Counted from the first letter of the stretch, positions 1-8,890 are shown. The stretch: 64,000 nt of DNA from Sulfitobacter aestuariivivens (GCF_014763045.1 NZ_JACTAG010000002.1:62001-126000), one strand, 5' to 3'. A program made the numbers and translations. The notes: generated from the sequence alone by a model not told the origin.

Positions 1-806
1 TCCATCAGATGGATGATGGAGATGAAAATGATCAGCGGCATCAGATGCGGGATGATCACATGGCGCAGGCGCTCCCAGCGGCTGGCCCCGTCGATGACCG
101 CACTCTCGAGCGTGTCCATGTTCACTGTTTGCAGCCCGGCATAAAAGATCACAAAGGCGAAGGGCGCATTGTTCCAGACTCGGAAGAAATACATCAGCAA
201 CTCGATGGTCCAGGCCTGGGCGAACATGGAGATGTTGGTCTGGGTCCAGCGCTCCAGCAGCGATGTCAGAATGCCATCCCCCACAAAGAGCCAGTAGATC
301 GCCAGCGACCCGATGACGGGCGTGATGATGAAGGGCAAAAGCGATATGAAGATCACCGGCCCGCGCACGGCGCGCACTGCATTGTTGACCGCCAACGCCA
401 GTGACAGGCCCACAACCAGCACCAGCGGCAGCGTGAGCAGTGTAAACATCAGGGTAAAGCGCAGCGCCTTCCAGAAATCGATCTGCAGAATGTCGCCCCA
501 GTTGCCCGAACTGATCGCATCACCAACCTTGTCGAGCTGCAGCACGTTTCGATAGCTTTGCAGACCGACCCATTCGGTCTGGGTGACGGTCTTGCCGTTC
601 TCGTCCAACACCGGCACCGTCTTGACCTCGGTCACGCAGGTCTGACCAATAAACCCCGGCGTGCAGGTCTCGACCTCCTGCTGCTCAACGATGGGCTGGG
701 TGATCTTGAAGCTCTCAAAAAACACCGACACCAGCGGCAGGGCAATGAAAATGAACATCATAAAAACCGAAGGCCCGACGAAAGCGGCGAATGTCTTTTT
801 GTTCAT
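1..806 (-). CDS. Sugar ABC transporter permease, MalF/UgpA type (3' end cut by window)
   Basis: Inner-membrane permease of a carbohydrate ABC importer. The ATG is at 806, and about 268 codons are present before the window edge, so the C-terminus is missing. The N-terminal membrane segment (residues about 9-30) is followed by a periplasmic loop of roughly 80 residues with two cysteines, then several hydrophobic helices. The EAA loop that contacts the ATPase is visible near the edge (SAVIDGASRWERLRHVIIP). It lies downstream of the ATPase and binding-protein genes on the same strand, so it is the third gene of that operon. A second permease gene probably follows outside the window. The substrate cannot be read from the sequence. 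Confidence 0.9.
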   Translation of the reverse strand, partial: MNKKTFAAFVGPSVFMMFIFIALPLVSVFFESFKITQPIVEQQEVETCTPGFIGQTCVTEVKTVPVLDENGKTVTQTEWVGLQSYRNVLQLDKVGDAISSGNWGDILQIDFWKALRFTLMFTLLTLPLVLVVGLSLALAVNNAVRAVRGPVIFISLLPFIITPVIGSLAIYWLFVGDGILTSLLERWTQTNISMFAQAWTIELLMYFFRVWNNAPFAFVIFYAGLQTVNMDTLESAVIDGASRWERLRHVIIPHLMPLIIFISIIHLM

Positions 807-891
807 GACTCAAATCCCCCTGTCAGACAGCCTCGGCGGTCTTGGCGGGCGGCTGACCGCATCAGCCCCCTGCAAAAAGCGCAGCGTGAGA

Positions 892-920
892 AGGGCTGGC
901 CGGAATGCCCGGCCAGCCCT
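892..920 (-). other. Intercistronic hairpin between binding-protein and permease genes
   Basis: A perfect 12-bp inverted repeat (AGGGCTGGCCGG and its complement) with a 5-nt loop starts 8 nt after the binding-protein stop codon and lies about 85 nt before the permease start. No U-run follows on the minus strand. It therefore looks like a 3' mRNA-stabilising or partial-termination structure that would keep binding-protein mRNA above permease mRNA, as REP hairpins do after malE in enterics. The function is inferred from position. Confidence 0.6.
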
Positions 921-927
921 GGTTGGT

Positions 928-2142
928 TTATTCCAGGATGCCCGCTTCCTTGGCAGACGTTGAATAGGCTTCCTCGATCGCCGCCAGCGTGGCGGCTGCA
1001 TCGCGCTCACCAGTCAGATACGCGGGCAATTCATTGCCCAACGCGGTGTGCATCAGACCCATGCGCACGGTGGACGGATAGGCGGGCGGCGCCGGGTTGG
1101 CGGTGGCGGTGGCAATCGCCCCCTGCGCCATCTCGGTGGGTTCATAGCCCTTCACCAGCCAGATGGCAGCGTCATTGGCGCCCTTGACCATCTCTTCGTC
1201 CAGACCTTCCATCGCAACACGGAAAGCGGCATCCGCTTCCTCGTCAGAGATATTGGCCGCGATCACGATGCCGTCCCACCACAGCGTGGTGGCCGGTGCG
1301 CCGCCATCCATGGCAAGCGGGGCCGAAGCAGATTTGACCTTGCCGACGACCTGGCTTTCCGCCTCGTCGTTCATGGCACCGCCGCGCGAGGCCCAGAGGT
1401 TCGCCATGGCAATCTTGCCCTGCTGGAACTGCTGCTGCACATAGGTGGAATCGCTGACCAGCACTTCGGGATCGGTGTAATCAAGCGCCGCCTTCATCGT
1501 CTCCAGCGCAGCCATCCCGGCCTCGTTGTTGACAACGGCACTGTTGTCATCTGCAAAGAACGTGCCGCCATGACCGGGGTACATATTGACGAATTCCTGC
1601 GCGAGGTTCCAACCGGATTTCATGGTGGCCCCCAGAGGCACTTCGATGCCCGCTTCCTTGAGCTTGGCAGCCGCAGCATATACCTCGTCCCAAGTGGTGG
1701 GTACTTCGATGCCGTTCTCTGCCAACAAGTCCTCGCGGTACATCAGATGCTGGGTGTTCACCATCATGGCAATCGCCATGATCTTGCCATCGATGCGGAT
1801 CAGCTGGTTGGGCTGCAGGTTCTGGCCATACTTCTCAACCAGATCGTCCAGCGGGCGAATGGTGCCGGCGTTGAGCAGCGGCGTCAGCGTGCCGTTGGAC
1901 ACCCCGCCGATGTGATATAGCGACGGATTGGCCTCGAAGGCGGCTGGCTGCTTGGTGCGGAATTCCTGATCCAGCTCGGCCTGAACGTTGCCGCATTCGG
2001 ACATCGCGTCCGCGACCGCTTTCCAGGCTTCAAAGCCCGCCGACAGCATCTTGACCTCTGTTTGGTTTTCAAAAGCGCAGGCCGACCATGCTGTCGTGCC
2101 CATGAGGGATACTACCCCTGCCAGTGCTAGTTTCTTCAACAT
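928..2142 (-). CDS. Extracellular sugar-binding protein of ABC importer
   Basis: Periplasmic solute-binding protein, 404 aa, family 1 (SBP_bac_1, maltose-binding-protein-like). The ATG at 2142 was chosen because it is followed by a clear Sec signal peptide (MLKKLALAGVVSLMGTTAWSA) and preceded by an AGGGAG ribosome site about 10 nt upstream. An upstream in-frame extension lacks such features. The mature protein has the usual two-lobe composition with aromatic residues suited to sugar stacking. It sits between the ATPase gene (2240-3289) and the permease gene, all on the minus strand. The family transports mono- or disaccharides or polyols; the actual ligand is not determinable here. Confidence 0.9.
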   Translation of the reverse strand: MLKKLALAGVVSLMGTTAWSACAFENQTEVKMLSAGFEAWKAVADAMSECGNVQAELDQEFRTKQPAAFEANPSLYHIGGVSNGTLTPLLNAGTIRPLDDLVEKYGQNLQPNQLIRIDGKIMAIAMMVNTQHLMYREDLLAENGIEVPTTWDEVYAAAAKLKEAGIEVPLGATMKSGWNLAQEFVNMYPGHGGTFFADDNSAVVNNEAGMAALETMKAALDYTDPEVLVSDSTYVQQQFQQGKIAMANLWASRGGAMNDEAESQVVGKVKSASAPLAMDGGAPATTLWWDGIVIAANISDEEADAAFRVAMEGLDEEMVKGANDAAIWLVKGYEPTEMAQGAIATATANPAPPAYPSTVRMGLMHTALGNELPAYLTGERDAAATLAAIEEAYSTSAKEAGILE

Positions 2143-2239
2143 TGATGCAAACTCCCTGTTTTGCGTATTTGGCGGATGCATCTTGCAAGTCTGCATCCGG
2201 GTTTGGCCGCCCCGACGGGGCCAGCAGATCAATCGCGCG

Positions 2240-3289
2240 TCAGACACGTTCCCCCGAAGCGCGGTCGAATATGTGGCAGATGTCGGAAGGGACAGCGAAA
2301 GATATCTCGTCCCCGATCTCTGCACGAAATTCTTTGGTGGTCTTCACCGACACCAGCTGTCCACCGGCCTTGACCGCAAGCATCACGGCATCTCCCAACA
2401 GCTCGACCGTGTAGATGGGCGCGGTGATCTGGCCCTTCTGGCCAGCTTCCGCCAGACCCGCGTCTTCGGCGCGGAACCCCAGCGTCACTTCACCGTCAGC
2501 TGCGGAAAGCCCATTGATTTCAACGTTCTTCCCCGTGAATGTTCCGTCCTTGATGGTTCCGTCCATCAGATTCATCGCGGGCGATCCAATGAAGGACGCC
2601 ACAAAGGTATTGGCCGGATTGTCATAGATGTCAGTCGGCGTACCCACCTGCTGCACCTTGCCCTGCTTCATGACCACGACCCGATCCGCCAGTGTCATCG
2701 CCTCGATCTGGTCGTGCGTCACATAGACGGTCGTTACTTTCAATTCGTGGCTCAGGTTCTTGATCTGTGCGCGTGTCGATACGCGCAGCTTTGCATCAAG
2801 GTTCGACAGCGGCTCGTCCATCAGGAACACTGATGGCGTACGTACAATTGCACGGGCAAGGGCCACACGCTGGCGCTGCCCCCCCGAAAGCTCTGCCGGT
2901 TTGCGATGCAGGAAATCGTCCAGCTCCACCATGGCCGACGCGCGGCGCACCCGCTCGTCATGCTCAGCAGGATCGGCCTTGCGCACCTTCAGCGGGAAGC
3001 GGATGTTTTCATAGACGTTCATGTGCGGATAAAGGCCGTAAGACTGGAACACCATCGCCACATCGCGGTCCTTGGGGTCCAGATCATTCACGACCTTGCC
3101 GTCGATCAGGATGTCCCCCTCGGTGATGTCCTCCAACCCCGCAATCATGCGCATGGTTGTGGTCTTGCCGCAGCCTGAAGGCCCCAGAAGAACCAGGAAT
3201 TCACGATCCGCGATGGTCAGGTCGAAGCTGTCCACCCCGACAAAGCTGCCCCAGCGCTTGTTCACATTGCGCAGTTGAATTTCAGCCAC
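2240..3289 (-). CDS. Sugar ABC transporter ATPase, UgpC/MalK family
   Basis: Cytoplasmic nucleotide-binding subunit, 349 aa, first gene of the importer operon. Walker A GPSGCGKTT is at residues 36-44, signature LSGGQ at 134-138, Walker B VFLMDEP at 154-160 and the H-loop histidine at 192. The C-terminal third (about 240-349) is the TOBE/regulatory domain typical of UgpC/MalK. The start codon is GTG at 3289 with a purine-rich GAGGGGGGA site a few nucleotides upstream. A perfect LacI-type palindrome (3366-3387) lies about 77 bp upstream and probably controls the operon. UgpC/MalK ATPases often serve several sugar importers, so this one alone does not define the substrate. Confidence 0.93.
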   Translation of the reverse strand: MAEIQLRNVNKRWGSFVGVDSFDLTIADREFLVLLGPSGCGKTTTMRMIAGLEDITEGDILIDGKVVNDLDPKDRDVAMVFQSYGLYPHMNVYENIRFPLKVRKADPAEHDERVRRASAMVELDDFLHRKPAELSGGQRQRVALARAIVRTPSVFLMDEPLSNLDAKLRVSTRAQIKNLSHELKVTTVYVTHDQIEAMTLADRVVVMKQGKVQQVGTPTDIYDNPANTFVASFIGSPAMNLMDGTIKDGTFTGKNVEINGLSAADGEVTLGFRAEDAGLAEAGQKGQITAPIYTVELLGDAVMLAVKAGGQLVSVKTTKEFRAEIGDEISFAVPSDICHIFDRASGERV

Positions 3290-3365
3290 GGATGTCCCCC
3301 CTCGTTGTGCCCCGACGCATCGGTGCCCCTTTACGGTGGGTCAATCCGCCGCGTTAAGCAAGAAT

Positions 3366-3387
3366 TTTTTGCACACGTGTGCAAAAA
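3366..3387. promoter_or_regulatory. LacI-family-type operator palindrome
   Basis: A 22-bp perfect palindrome with core TGCACACGTGTGCA flanked by five T and five A. The central CG and TGCA arms match the general architecture of LacI-family operators. It lies 77 bp upstream of the GTG start of the sugar ABC operon. No lacI gene lies in the window, so the regulator would be encoded elsewhere, possibly beyond the permease genes. Confidence 0.65.
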
Positions 3388-3501
3388 TTTCTGATGTTCA
3401 GAAAAGAATTTGTATAAACAATGGCTTGGTGCCGAGTTTTTGAGCGAGCACAAACCTCCGTTTCCACTCAGATCGGTCAAAGCGATTCGGTGTTTCCGCT
3501 G

Positions 3502-5682
3502 CTATTGGCGCAAGATCCCCTGTGCCGCTGCAACGATACCCTCGCGGGATGGCAACGTCGCACCGTAAGCCTTCCCGGTGGCAATAAAGCTGTCTTCGGC
3601 CGTCAGACGGGCCGCCGATGTAATGCCATTTTCGGCCATCAACGCCATCAACGCCTCGGCCTGACCACCGGTCCGGCGACATTCATCCACGATCAGAACC
3701 GGCCGGTCACCGATGGCATCCAGCAACGCGGCGTGCGGCAGGGGTGCGATCCACCGCAGGTCGATCACACGCGCTGCGATGCCCAGCGCCTCAAGGTCGT
3801 GCTGCGCCTGACGACTAAGGTAGTGGCCGTTGGCGTAGCTCACAATCGCAAGGTCCGCACCGTCGCCATGCACACCCACCGTATCCAGTGCAATACGCTC
3901 ATCCGGCGCGGGATAATGGCGCATCCATTTTCCGTCGCCCGGCTCCAGCAAATCTCGCATCGGATAAAGCGCGATGGGTTCCAGAAACACCACCACGCGC
4001 TGCTCTTCCCGGGCAAGCCGCACACATTCCCGCAGCATCTTTGCCGCCTCGTCTCCGGAGGATGGGCAGGCGATGATGACGCCCGGTATGTCGCGCAACA
4101 CCGCGATAGAGTTGTCGTTGTGAAAATGCCCGCCGAACCCCTTTTGGTACCCCAGTGCAGAGATGCGGATCACCATCGGATTGGTCCACTGACCGTTTGA
4201 GAAAAAGGGCAGCGTCGCCGCCTCTCCGCGCACCTGATCTTCGGCATTGTGCAAATACGCTAAAAATTGGATTTCAGGCATCGGAATGAAGCCATTATGC
4301 GCCAACCCGATGGCCAGCCCCAGAATGCTGGTTTCATCCAACAGCGTGTCGATCACCCGCGCCGGTCCAAAGCGGGAATGCAGCTTTTGCGTGACGCCAT
4401 AGTTGCCGCCCTTGCGACCAACGTCTTCCCCCATCAAAAGTGTCTCGTCATGGGACAGCAGAATGTCATGCAAGGCCCAGTTGATCAGGCGCGACATCGG
4501 CTGTGGCTGATCGAGTTGCGCCGCATCGCTACCAAAGACTTCCCTGCGTCGCGCGACATCTGGCCCGTTTGTGGACGCACATATGCGCTTGGGCGGGATC
4601 AACGACGCCATGACCTCATCTGCTGTGCGCAGGCGCGGCACATCTGCCATCTCGCGCGCGGCCTCTGCGACATCGCCAAGCGCGCCTTGATGGATATCGC
4701 GCACCTCATCCGGGCTGGCGGCACCGGACCGGACAAGCCAAGCGGCGGTGTACAGCAGCGGATCGTGCGCCTCTTCCGCCTCGACCTCACTTTTTGGCAA
4801 ATAGGACGTGACCACATCGGGCCCCGCGTGGCCGTACAGGCGCACCGTCTTGAGATGCAAAAACGCAGGTTTGCGGTGGGTCCGCACCCACTGCGCTGCC
4901 TCTTCTGCGACAACCATCGCCGCAAAGACATCGCGCCCGTCGGCTTCAAAATACCGCAGCCCCGGGCGCGCACTGACCGACGCCTTGACCCAGCCGGTCG
5001 GCGTCTTGGTCGAGATGCCGATGCCATTGTCCTCGCACACGAACAACAGCGGCAGCGGGATCCCCTGAACGCATGTCCAGCCTACTGCATTCAAGGCACC
5101 CTGCGCCGTGGAATGGTTCAGCGATGCATCCCCAAAACTGCACATTGCTATCGAATCCGGCGGCAGGACCGCATGTTCGGGCCTGTTGCGGCGCGCCAGC
5201 CCGATGCCATGGGCCGCGCCCACAGCCTTGGGCAAATGGCTTGCGATGGTCGACGTTTGTGGCGGGATCATCAAGGACCGCGAGCCCAGCACCTTGTGGC
5301 GCCCCCCACTGGTCGGATCGCCCGACGCACAGGCAAAGCTGAGCAGCATGTCGCGCATCATGCCTGCCTGCCCCGCTTTCGCGGCCCGCGCGATCTGAAA
5401 CGCCGCATCGCGGTAGTGCAAAAAGGCGATGTCATCAACACGCAGCACCTGCCCCAGCGCCGCCATCCCTTCATGCCCCGAAGAGCCGATGGTATAAAAC
5501 CCCTCGCCCCGCTTTTGCATCGCACGGCTTTCGATATCCAGGGCACGCGACAAAACCTGTGACCTGAACACATCCAGCGCCACGCCCTGCGGTAACGCGT
5601 CATGCTCACCACTGATTTCAGGAAAATCCTGCGCCGCCACACGGCTCAGAAAGTTTTCATGAACGATAGAAACGCGGTCCAA
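3502..5682 (-). CDS. Fused E1 alpha-beta 2-oxoacid dehydrogenase (thiamine-dependent)
   Basis: A 726-aa single-chain E1 component of a branched-chain 2-oxoacid/pyruvate-type dehydrogenase. Residues about 35-360 match the E1 alpha subunit: the thiamine-diphosphate motif begins GDASLNHS at 184-191 and ends EDNGIGIS at 217-224. Residues about 390-726 match E1 beta (LLMGEDVGRKGGNYGVT; C-terminal transketolase domain). No in-frame ATG lies near the N-terminus. TTG at 5682, with GGAG about 10 nt upstream, is the best start. Neither E2 (lipoyl acyltransferase) nor E3 is adjacent, so partner subunits must come from elsewhere or the enzyme has another role. Substrate specificity is unknown. Confidence 0.85.
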   Translation of the reverse strand: MDRVSIVHENFLSRVAAQDFPEISGEHDALPQGVALDVFRSQVLSRALDIESRAMQKRGEGFYTIGSSGHEGMAALGQVLRVDDIAFLHYRDAAFQIARAAKAGQAGMMRDMLLSFACASGDPTSGGRHKVLGSRSLMIPPQTSTIASHLPKAVGAAHGIGLARRNRPEHAVLPPDSIAMCSFGDASLNHSTAQGALNAVGWTCVQGIPLPLLFVCEDNGIGISTKTPTGWVKASVSARPGLRYFEADGRDVFAAMVVAEEAAQWVRTHRKPAFLHLKTVRLYGHAGPDVVTSYLPKSEVEAEEAHDPLLYTAAWLVRSGAASPDEVRDIHQGALGDVAEAAREMADVPRLRTADEVMASLIPPKRICASTNGPDVARRREVFGSDAAQLDQPQPMSRLINWALHDILLSHDETLLMGEDVGRKGGNYGVTQKLHSRFGPARVIDTLLDETSILGLAIGLAHNGFIPMPEIQFLAYLHNAEDQVRGEAATLPFFSNGQWTNPMVIRISALGYQKGFGGHFHNDNSIAVLRDIPGVIIACPSSGDEAAKMLRECVRLAREEQRVVVFLEPIALYPMRDLLEPGDGKWMRHYPAPDERIALDTVGVHGDGADLAIVSYANGHYLSRQAQHDLEALGIAARVIDLRWIAPLPHAALLDAIGDRPVLIVDECRRTGGQAEALMALMAENGITSAARLTAEDSFIATGKAYGATLPSREGIVAAAQGILRQ

Positions 5683-5710
5683 AGTGACGCCGCTCCAAAA
5701 AAGATTTCAG

Positions 5711-5812
5711 GCCTCCGGCGGGGATATTTCACGCCAGAAGATACAAGGAAATAGTATAACTGTATCTTCTGGCCCGAAATATCCGGAGGGGGCTTGGGGG
5801 AGGAAATCCCCC
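5711..5812. repeat. Palindromic intergenic element, copy A
   Basis: A composite palindrome. The outer arms are GATATTTC / GAAATATC. The inner perfect 11-bp stem is CCAGAAGATAC (5734-5744) with GTATCTTCTGG (5762-5772) around a 17-nt loop. A GC hairpin follows: GGGGGA, loop GGAAA, TCCCCC (5796-5812). It lies between the 3' end of the glutaryl-CoA dehydrogenase gene and the start of the E1 gene, both on the minus strand. A second copy with the same layout and a different stem sequence is at 25695-25790. Confidence 0.7.
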
Positions 5813-5822
5813 ATTCCGAACT

Positions 5823-7046
5823 CTAGAAAAAGGCCTGCAGGCCCGTTTGCGCGCGCCCCAGAATCAACGCATGCACATCATGTGTGCCCTCATAGGTGTT
5901 CACCGTTTCAAGGTTCATCATATGGCGGATCACCTGGAATTCGCCCGAAATCCCGTTGCCCCCGTGCATGTCGCGGGCATTGCGGGCCACATCCAGCGCC
6001 TTGCCGCAGTTGTTACGCTTGACGATAGAGATCATTTCAGGGGCTGCATTGGCGCCATCCATCAAGCGGCCCACTTGCAGTGAAGCCTGCAGCCCCAGCG
6101 AGATTTCGGTCATCATATCGGCCAGCTTTTTCTGAAAAAGCTGGGTCTGTGCCAGCGGCTTGCCGAACTGTTTGCGGTCCAGACCGTACTGGCGCGCGGC
6201 GTGCCAGCAGAACTCTGCCGCCCCCATCGCCCCCCAGCTGATACCATACCGTGCGCGGTTCAGGCACCCGAAGGGGCCCTTGAGGCCCTGAACATGGGGC
6301 AACAGCGCGTCGTCCCCCACTTCGACGTCCTTCATCACGATCTCACCCGTGATCGAGGCACGCAAGGAAAGCTTGTTGCCCACCTTCGGGGCCGAAAGCC
6401 CCTCCATTCCCTTCTCAAGCACAAAGCCGCGGATCTTTCCGCCGTGCTCTTCTGATTTAGCCCAAACCACAAAGACATCCGCAATAGGCGCGTTTGAAAT
6501 CCACATCTTTGAGCCGGTCAGCTTGTATCCATTCGCCGTCTTGACCGCCCGTGTCTTCATGCCTGCAGGGTCAGACCCTGCATCCGGCTCGGTCAAACCG
6601 AAACACCCGATCCATTCGCCAGAGGCAAGTTTCGGCAGGTACTTCTTGCGCTGCGCTTCGGATCCATACGCATAGATCGGGTACATCACGAGGCTGGCCT
6701 GCACCGACATCATCGACCGGTAGCCGCTGTCCACGCGCTCCACTTCCCGCGCGACCAGACCGTAGGACACATAGTTGCCGCCCAGTCCACCGTATTCTTC
6801 GGGAATGGTGACGCCAAGCAGTCCCATGTCTCCCATTTCGCGGAATATCGAGGCGTCTGTTTCCTCATTGGCAAAGGCGTCAATCACCCGTGGCTGCAGC
6901 TTCTCCTGCGCATAGGCATAGGCGCTGTCGCGGATCATCCGTTCGTCTTCGGTCAACTGATCCGACAGGCGGAAGGGATCGGACCAATCGAATGATCCCA
7001 GATCGGGGGCATCTTTGGCACGCAGTACGGGGGCTTCGGCGTTCAT
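5823..7046 (-). CDS. gcdH: Glutaryl-CoA dehydrogenase
   Basis: FAD-dependent acyl-CoA dehydrogenase, 407 aa, converting glutaryl-CoA to crotonyl-CoA and CO2 in lysine/tryptophan breakdown. The order of acyl-CoA dehydrogenase N-terminal, middle and C-terminal domains is complete. The catalytic base is Glu386 in [10 protein letters not shown]. Arg110 in [10 protein letters not shown] corresponds to the arginine that binds the distal carboxylate, which separates this enzyme from monocarboxyl dehydrogenases. [11 protein letters not shown] is the flavin-contacting signature. It is transcribed divergently from a LysR regulator starting at 7148, with a LysR-type box between them. This is the usual arrangement for gcdH and its regulator in alphaproteobacteria. 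Confidence 0.94.
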   Translation of the reverse strand: MNAEAPVLRAKDAPDLGSFDWSDPFRLSDQLTEDERMIRDSAYAYAQEKLQPRVIDAFANEETDASIFREMGDMGLLGVTIPEEYGGLGGNYVSYGLVAREVERVDSGYRSMMSVQASLVMYPIYAYGSEAQRKKYLPKLASGEWIGCFGLTEPDAGSDPAGMKTRAVKTANGYKLTGSKMWISNAPIADVFVVWAKSEEHGGKIRGFVLEKGMEGLSAPKVGNKLSLRASITGEIVMKDVEVGDDALLPHVQGLKGPFGCLNRARYGISWGAMGAAEFCWHAARQYGLDRKQFGKPLAQTQLFQKKLADMMTEISLGLQASLQVGRLMDGANAAPEMISIVKRNNCGKALDVARNARDMHGGNGISGEFQVIRHMMNLETVNTYEGTHDVHALILGRAQTGLQAFF

Positions 7047-7133
7047 TGTGTCGTCCTTTCGTCATCGCGGTAAGGTTGGCGCAGTATTGCAAAAGCCGCC
7101 GGGAACTTCTATCGCTGCTTTTTCCTGCTCACA

Positions 7134-7146
7134 TGAGAAAAACTCA
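7134..7146. promoter_or_regulatory. LysR-type T-N11-A box in gcdH-lysR intergenic region
   Basis: TGAG-N5-CTCA, an interrupted palindrome that fits the T-N11-A rule for LysR-family binding sites exactly. It lies 88 bp upstream of gcdH and immediately in front of the ATG at 7148. A site here could bind the regulator for autoregulation and gcdH control. Confidence 0.5.
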
Positions 7147-7147
7147 T

Positions 7148-8035
7148 ATGATTGCCCCGCGCCGGTTCCTGCCTTCGATCTCTTCACTGCGTGCGTTCGA
7201 GGCCGTAGCGCGCCTTGGCAGCGCCACCCAGGCGGCACTGGAACTGTCGCTGACCCAAAGCGCTGTCAGCCGACAGCTCAAGGTGCTGGAGGAACAACTG
7301 GGTGTGGCCCTTCTAAATCGTCAAGGCCGCCAGCTTGGGCTGACCCAGGCAGGAAGTGACTATGTCGTGGATGTTCGCGATATCCTCAACCGGCTGGCAC
7401 GGGCATCGGCGGCGGCGCGCAGTGACCGGACCGGGGGCCTGTTGAACCTGGCAATACTTCCGGCGTTCGGCATGCATTGGCTGGCCCCACGCCTGCGCGA
7501 TTTCGCCGAGGCCCATCCGGAAGTCACCGTCAATCTCTCCACCCGGCTGGAACCCTTCGCGCTTCAATCCAGCCCCTTTGATGCGGCGATCCATTTCGGC
7601 CACGAAGATTGGCCCGGGGTCAGCTATCTGCCGCTGATGCCTGAAACCGTCGTGCCCGTCTGCGCGCCGGATCTGTTGGTTGCCCCCCTTGACGACCCGC
7701 GCGAGATGCTGCGCCTGCCGCTGCTGCATCTTGAGACACGCCCAAAGGGCTGGGGCCGCTGGCTAAGCGCTAATGACGTCGAAGACAACGTGCCCGAAGG
7801 GATGGTCTTTGACCAGTTCTCCACCATGGCGCAGGCGGCTGTGCACGGTCTTGGCGTGGCCTTGCTGCCCACCTTCACAGCGGAGCCTTATTTACGCAGC
7901 GGTGATCTGGTCCTTGCCTCTGAACAGACAACCCACAGCATCGGCAGCTATTATCTGGTCTGGCCTGCGGAGACCGAAACCAAAGCGGCGCTCAAGTGCT
8001 TTGTGACCTGGCTGAAAACACAGCTTGCCGGCTGA
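7148..8035 (+). CDS. LysR-family regulator, divergent from gcdH
   Basis: A 295-aa transcription regulator. The N-terminal winged helix-turn-helix (about residues 8-65; SATQAALELSLTQSAVSRQL) is followed by a LysR effector-binding domain (about 92-290), similar to the GcvA/glutaryl-CoA regulator group. Two in-frame ATGs exist, 7133 and 7148. The second was chosen because the T-N11-A palindrome at 7134-7146 would otherwise lie inside the gene. The N-terminus is therefore uncertain by five residues. Its divergent position to gcdH suggests it activates glutarate/lysine catabolism. The ligand may be glutarate or glutaryl-CoA, which is inferred from context only. Confidence 0.88.
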   Translation: MIAPRRFLPSISSLRAFEAVARLGSATQAALELSLTQSAVSRQLKVLEEQLGVALLNRQGRQLGLTQAGSDYVVDVRDILNRLARASAAARSDRTGGLLNLAILPAFGMHWLAPRLRDFAEAHPEVTVNLSTRLEPFALQSSPFDAAIHFGHEDWPGVSYLPLMPETVVPVCAPDLLVAPLDDPREMLRLPLLHLETRPKGWGRWLSANDVEDNVPEGMVFDQFSTMAQAAVHGLGVALLPTFTAEPYLRSGDLVLASEQTTHSIGSYYLVWPAETETKAALKCFVTWLKTQLAG

Positions 8036-8083
8036 ACGGGCTTTTCGGCAGAAGCGATACGCGCATCGTTGCGCAAAACGTCA

Positions 8084-8749
8084 TCACAGCGGTTCGATCA
8101 GCTCAGGCCCGCTCGCGCGATTGGAGTTGACTGCGCGGTCCACACGGTGCCATTCCAGCACATCCTCTGCCGCGGCCTGCATCAGCGTGGCCGCTCCCTT
8201 GCCCGCCTCACCCAGCCACAGCGGCCAGTTGTCCGGTTCCACAATGACCGGCATCCGGTGGTGTATCGCGGACATGCCTTCATTGGCGCCGGTGGTCACG
8301 ATCGCACAGGTGGGCAGACGGCTGCCATCCTCCTGCTTCCAGTCCTGCCAGAGGGCTGCAAAGGCCAAGGGCGATCCATCTGTCCGGGTAATGTACCAGG
8401 GATCGCGCCCGCCGTCGGCATCCTTGGTCCATTCATAAAACCCCGATGCCACGATCAGGCCGCGCCTTTCCCGTGCAGCCGCGCGAAAGGCGGGTTTTTC
8501 AGCAACGGTTTCTGCCCGCGCATTGATCAACAGCGGCCCGCCGTTCGGTTTCTTGTACCAGTGCGGGATCAATCCCCAGCGCATCGCAGACAAGCGGCGA
8601 TCCCCGGTTTCGGTGCTGGTGATGATATGCACATCCGTCGTCGGGCAGACGTTGTAGTTTGGAACGAATGGCAGATCATTCGCAGGCGCGGCAGCAAATA
8701 CCTGCACCATCGCGTCATGCGGCAACGTCACGGCCATGCGTCCACACAT
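8084..8749 (-). CDS. SRAP/HMCES-family abasic-site DNA-protein crosslink protein (YedK-like)
   Basis: A 221-aa SOS-response-associated peptidase domain protein. The family seals abasic sites in single-stranded DNA by forming a thiazolidine link through Cys2, which is present right after the initiator Met (MCGR). The other conserved residues are Asn76 (NARAET), Glu106 (SGFYEW) and His163 (IHHRMP). Length and motif order match E. coli YedK. It stands alone, convergent with the LysR gene and divergent from the MFS gene. No LexA box was recognised in the 140-bp upstream region. Confidence 0.93.
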   Translation of the reverse strand: MCGRMAVTLPHDAMVQVFAAAPANDLPFVPNYNVCPTTDVHIITSTETGDRRLSAMRWGLIPHWYKKPNGGPLLINARAETVAEKPAFRAAARERRGLIVASGFYEWTKDADGGRDPWYITRTDGSPLAFAALWQDWKQEDGSRLPTCAIVTTGANEGMSAIHHRMPVIVEPDNWPLWLGEAGKGAATLMQAAAEDVLEWHRVDRAVNSNRASGPELIEPL

Positions 8750-8890
8750 AAGCGGATCCTTCCCTTGGTGATATCAAAAGGACATAGGATATCCGCCCCA
8801 CAGGTGCAAAGCCACCGCTTGCCCCGCCGCAACCCTTTCTGGCACACATGCCGTGACACGGGGCCAATTTGCCCGGGAGGTGTAGGCCAG

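Noticed and set aside
4267-5562. Long plus-strand open frame (431 codons) opposite the E1 gene
   Set aside because: It is antisense to a clearly conserved enzyme, and its translation is rich in Arg/Cys/His with no domain. It is a GC-rich shadow frame.
8069-8890. Upstream extension of the MFS transporter frame to 8069
   Set aside because: The extension is antisense to the SRAP gene and non-hydrophobic. A strong ribosome site sits in front of ATG 8891.
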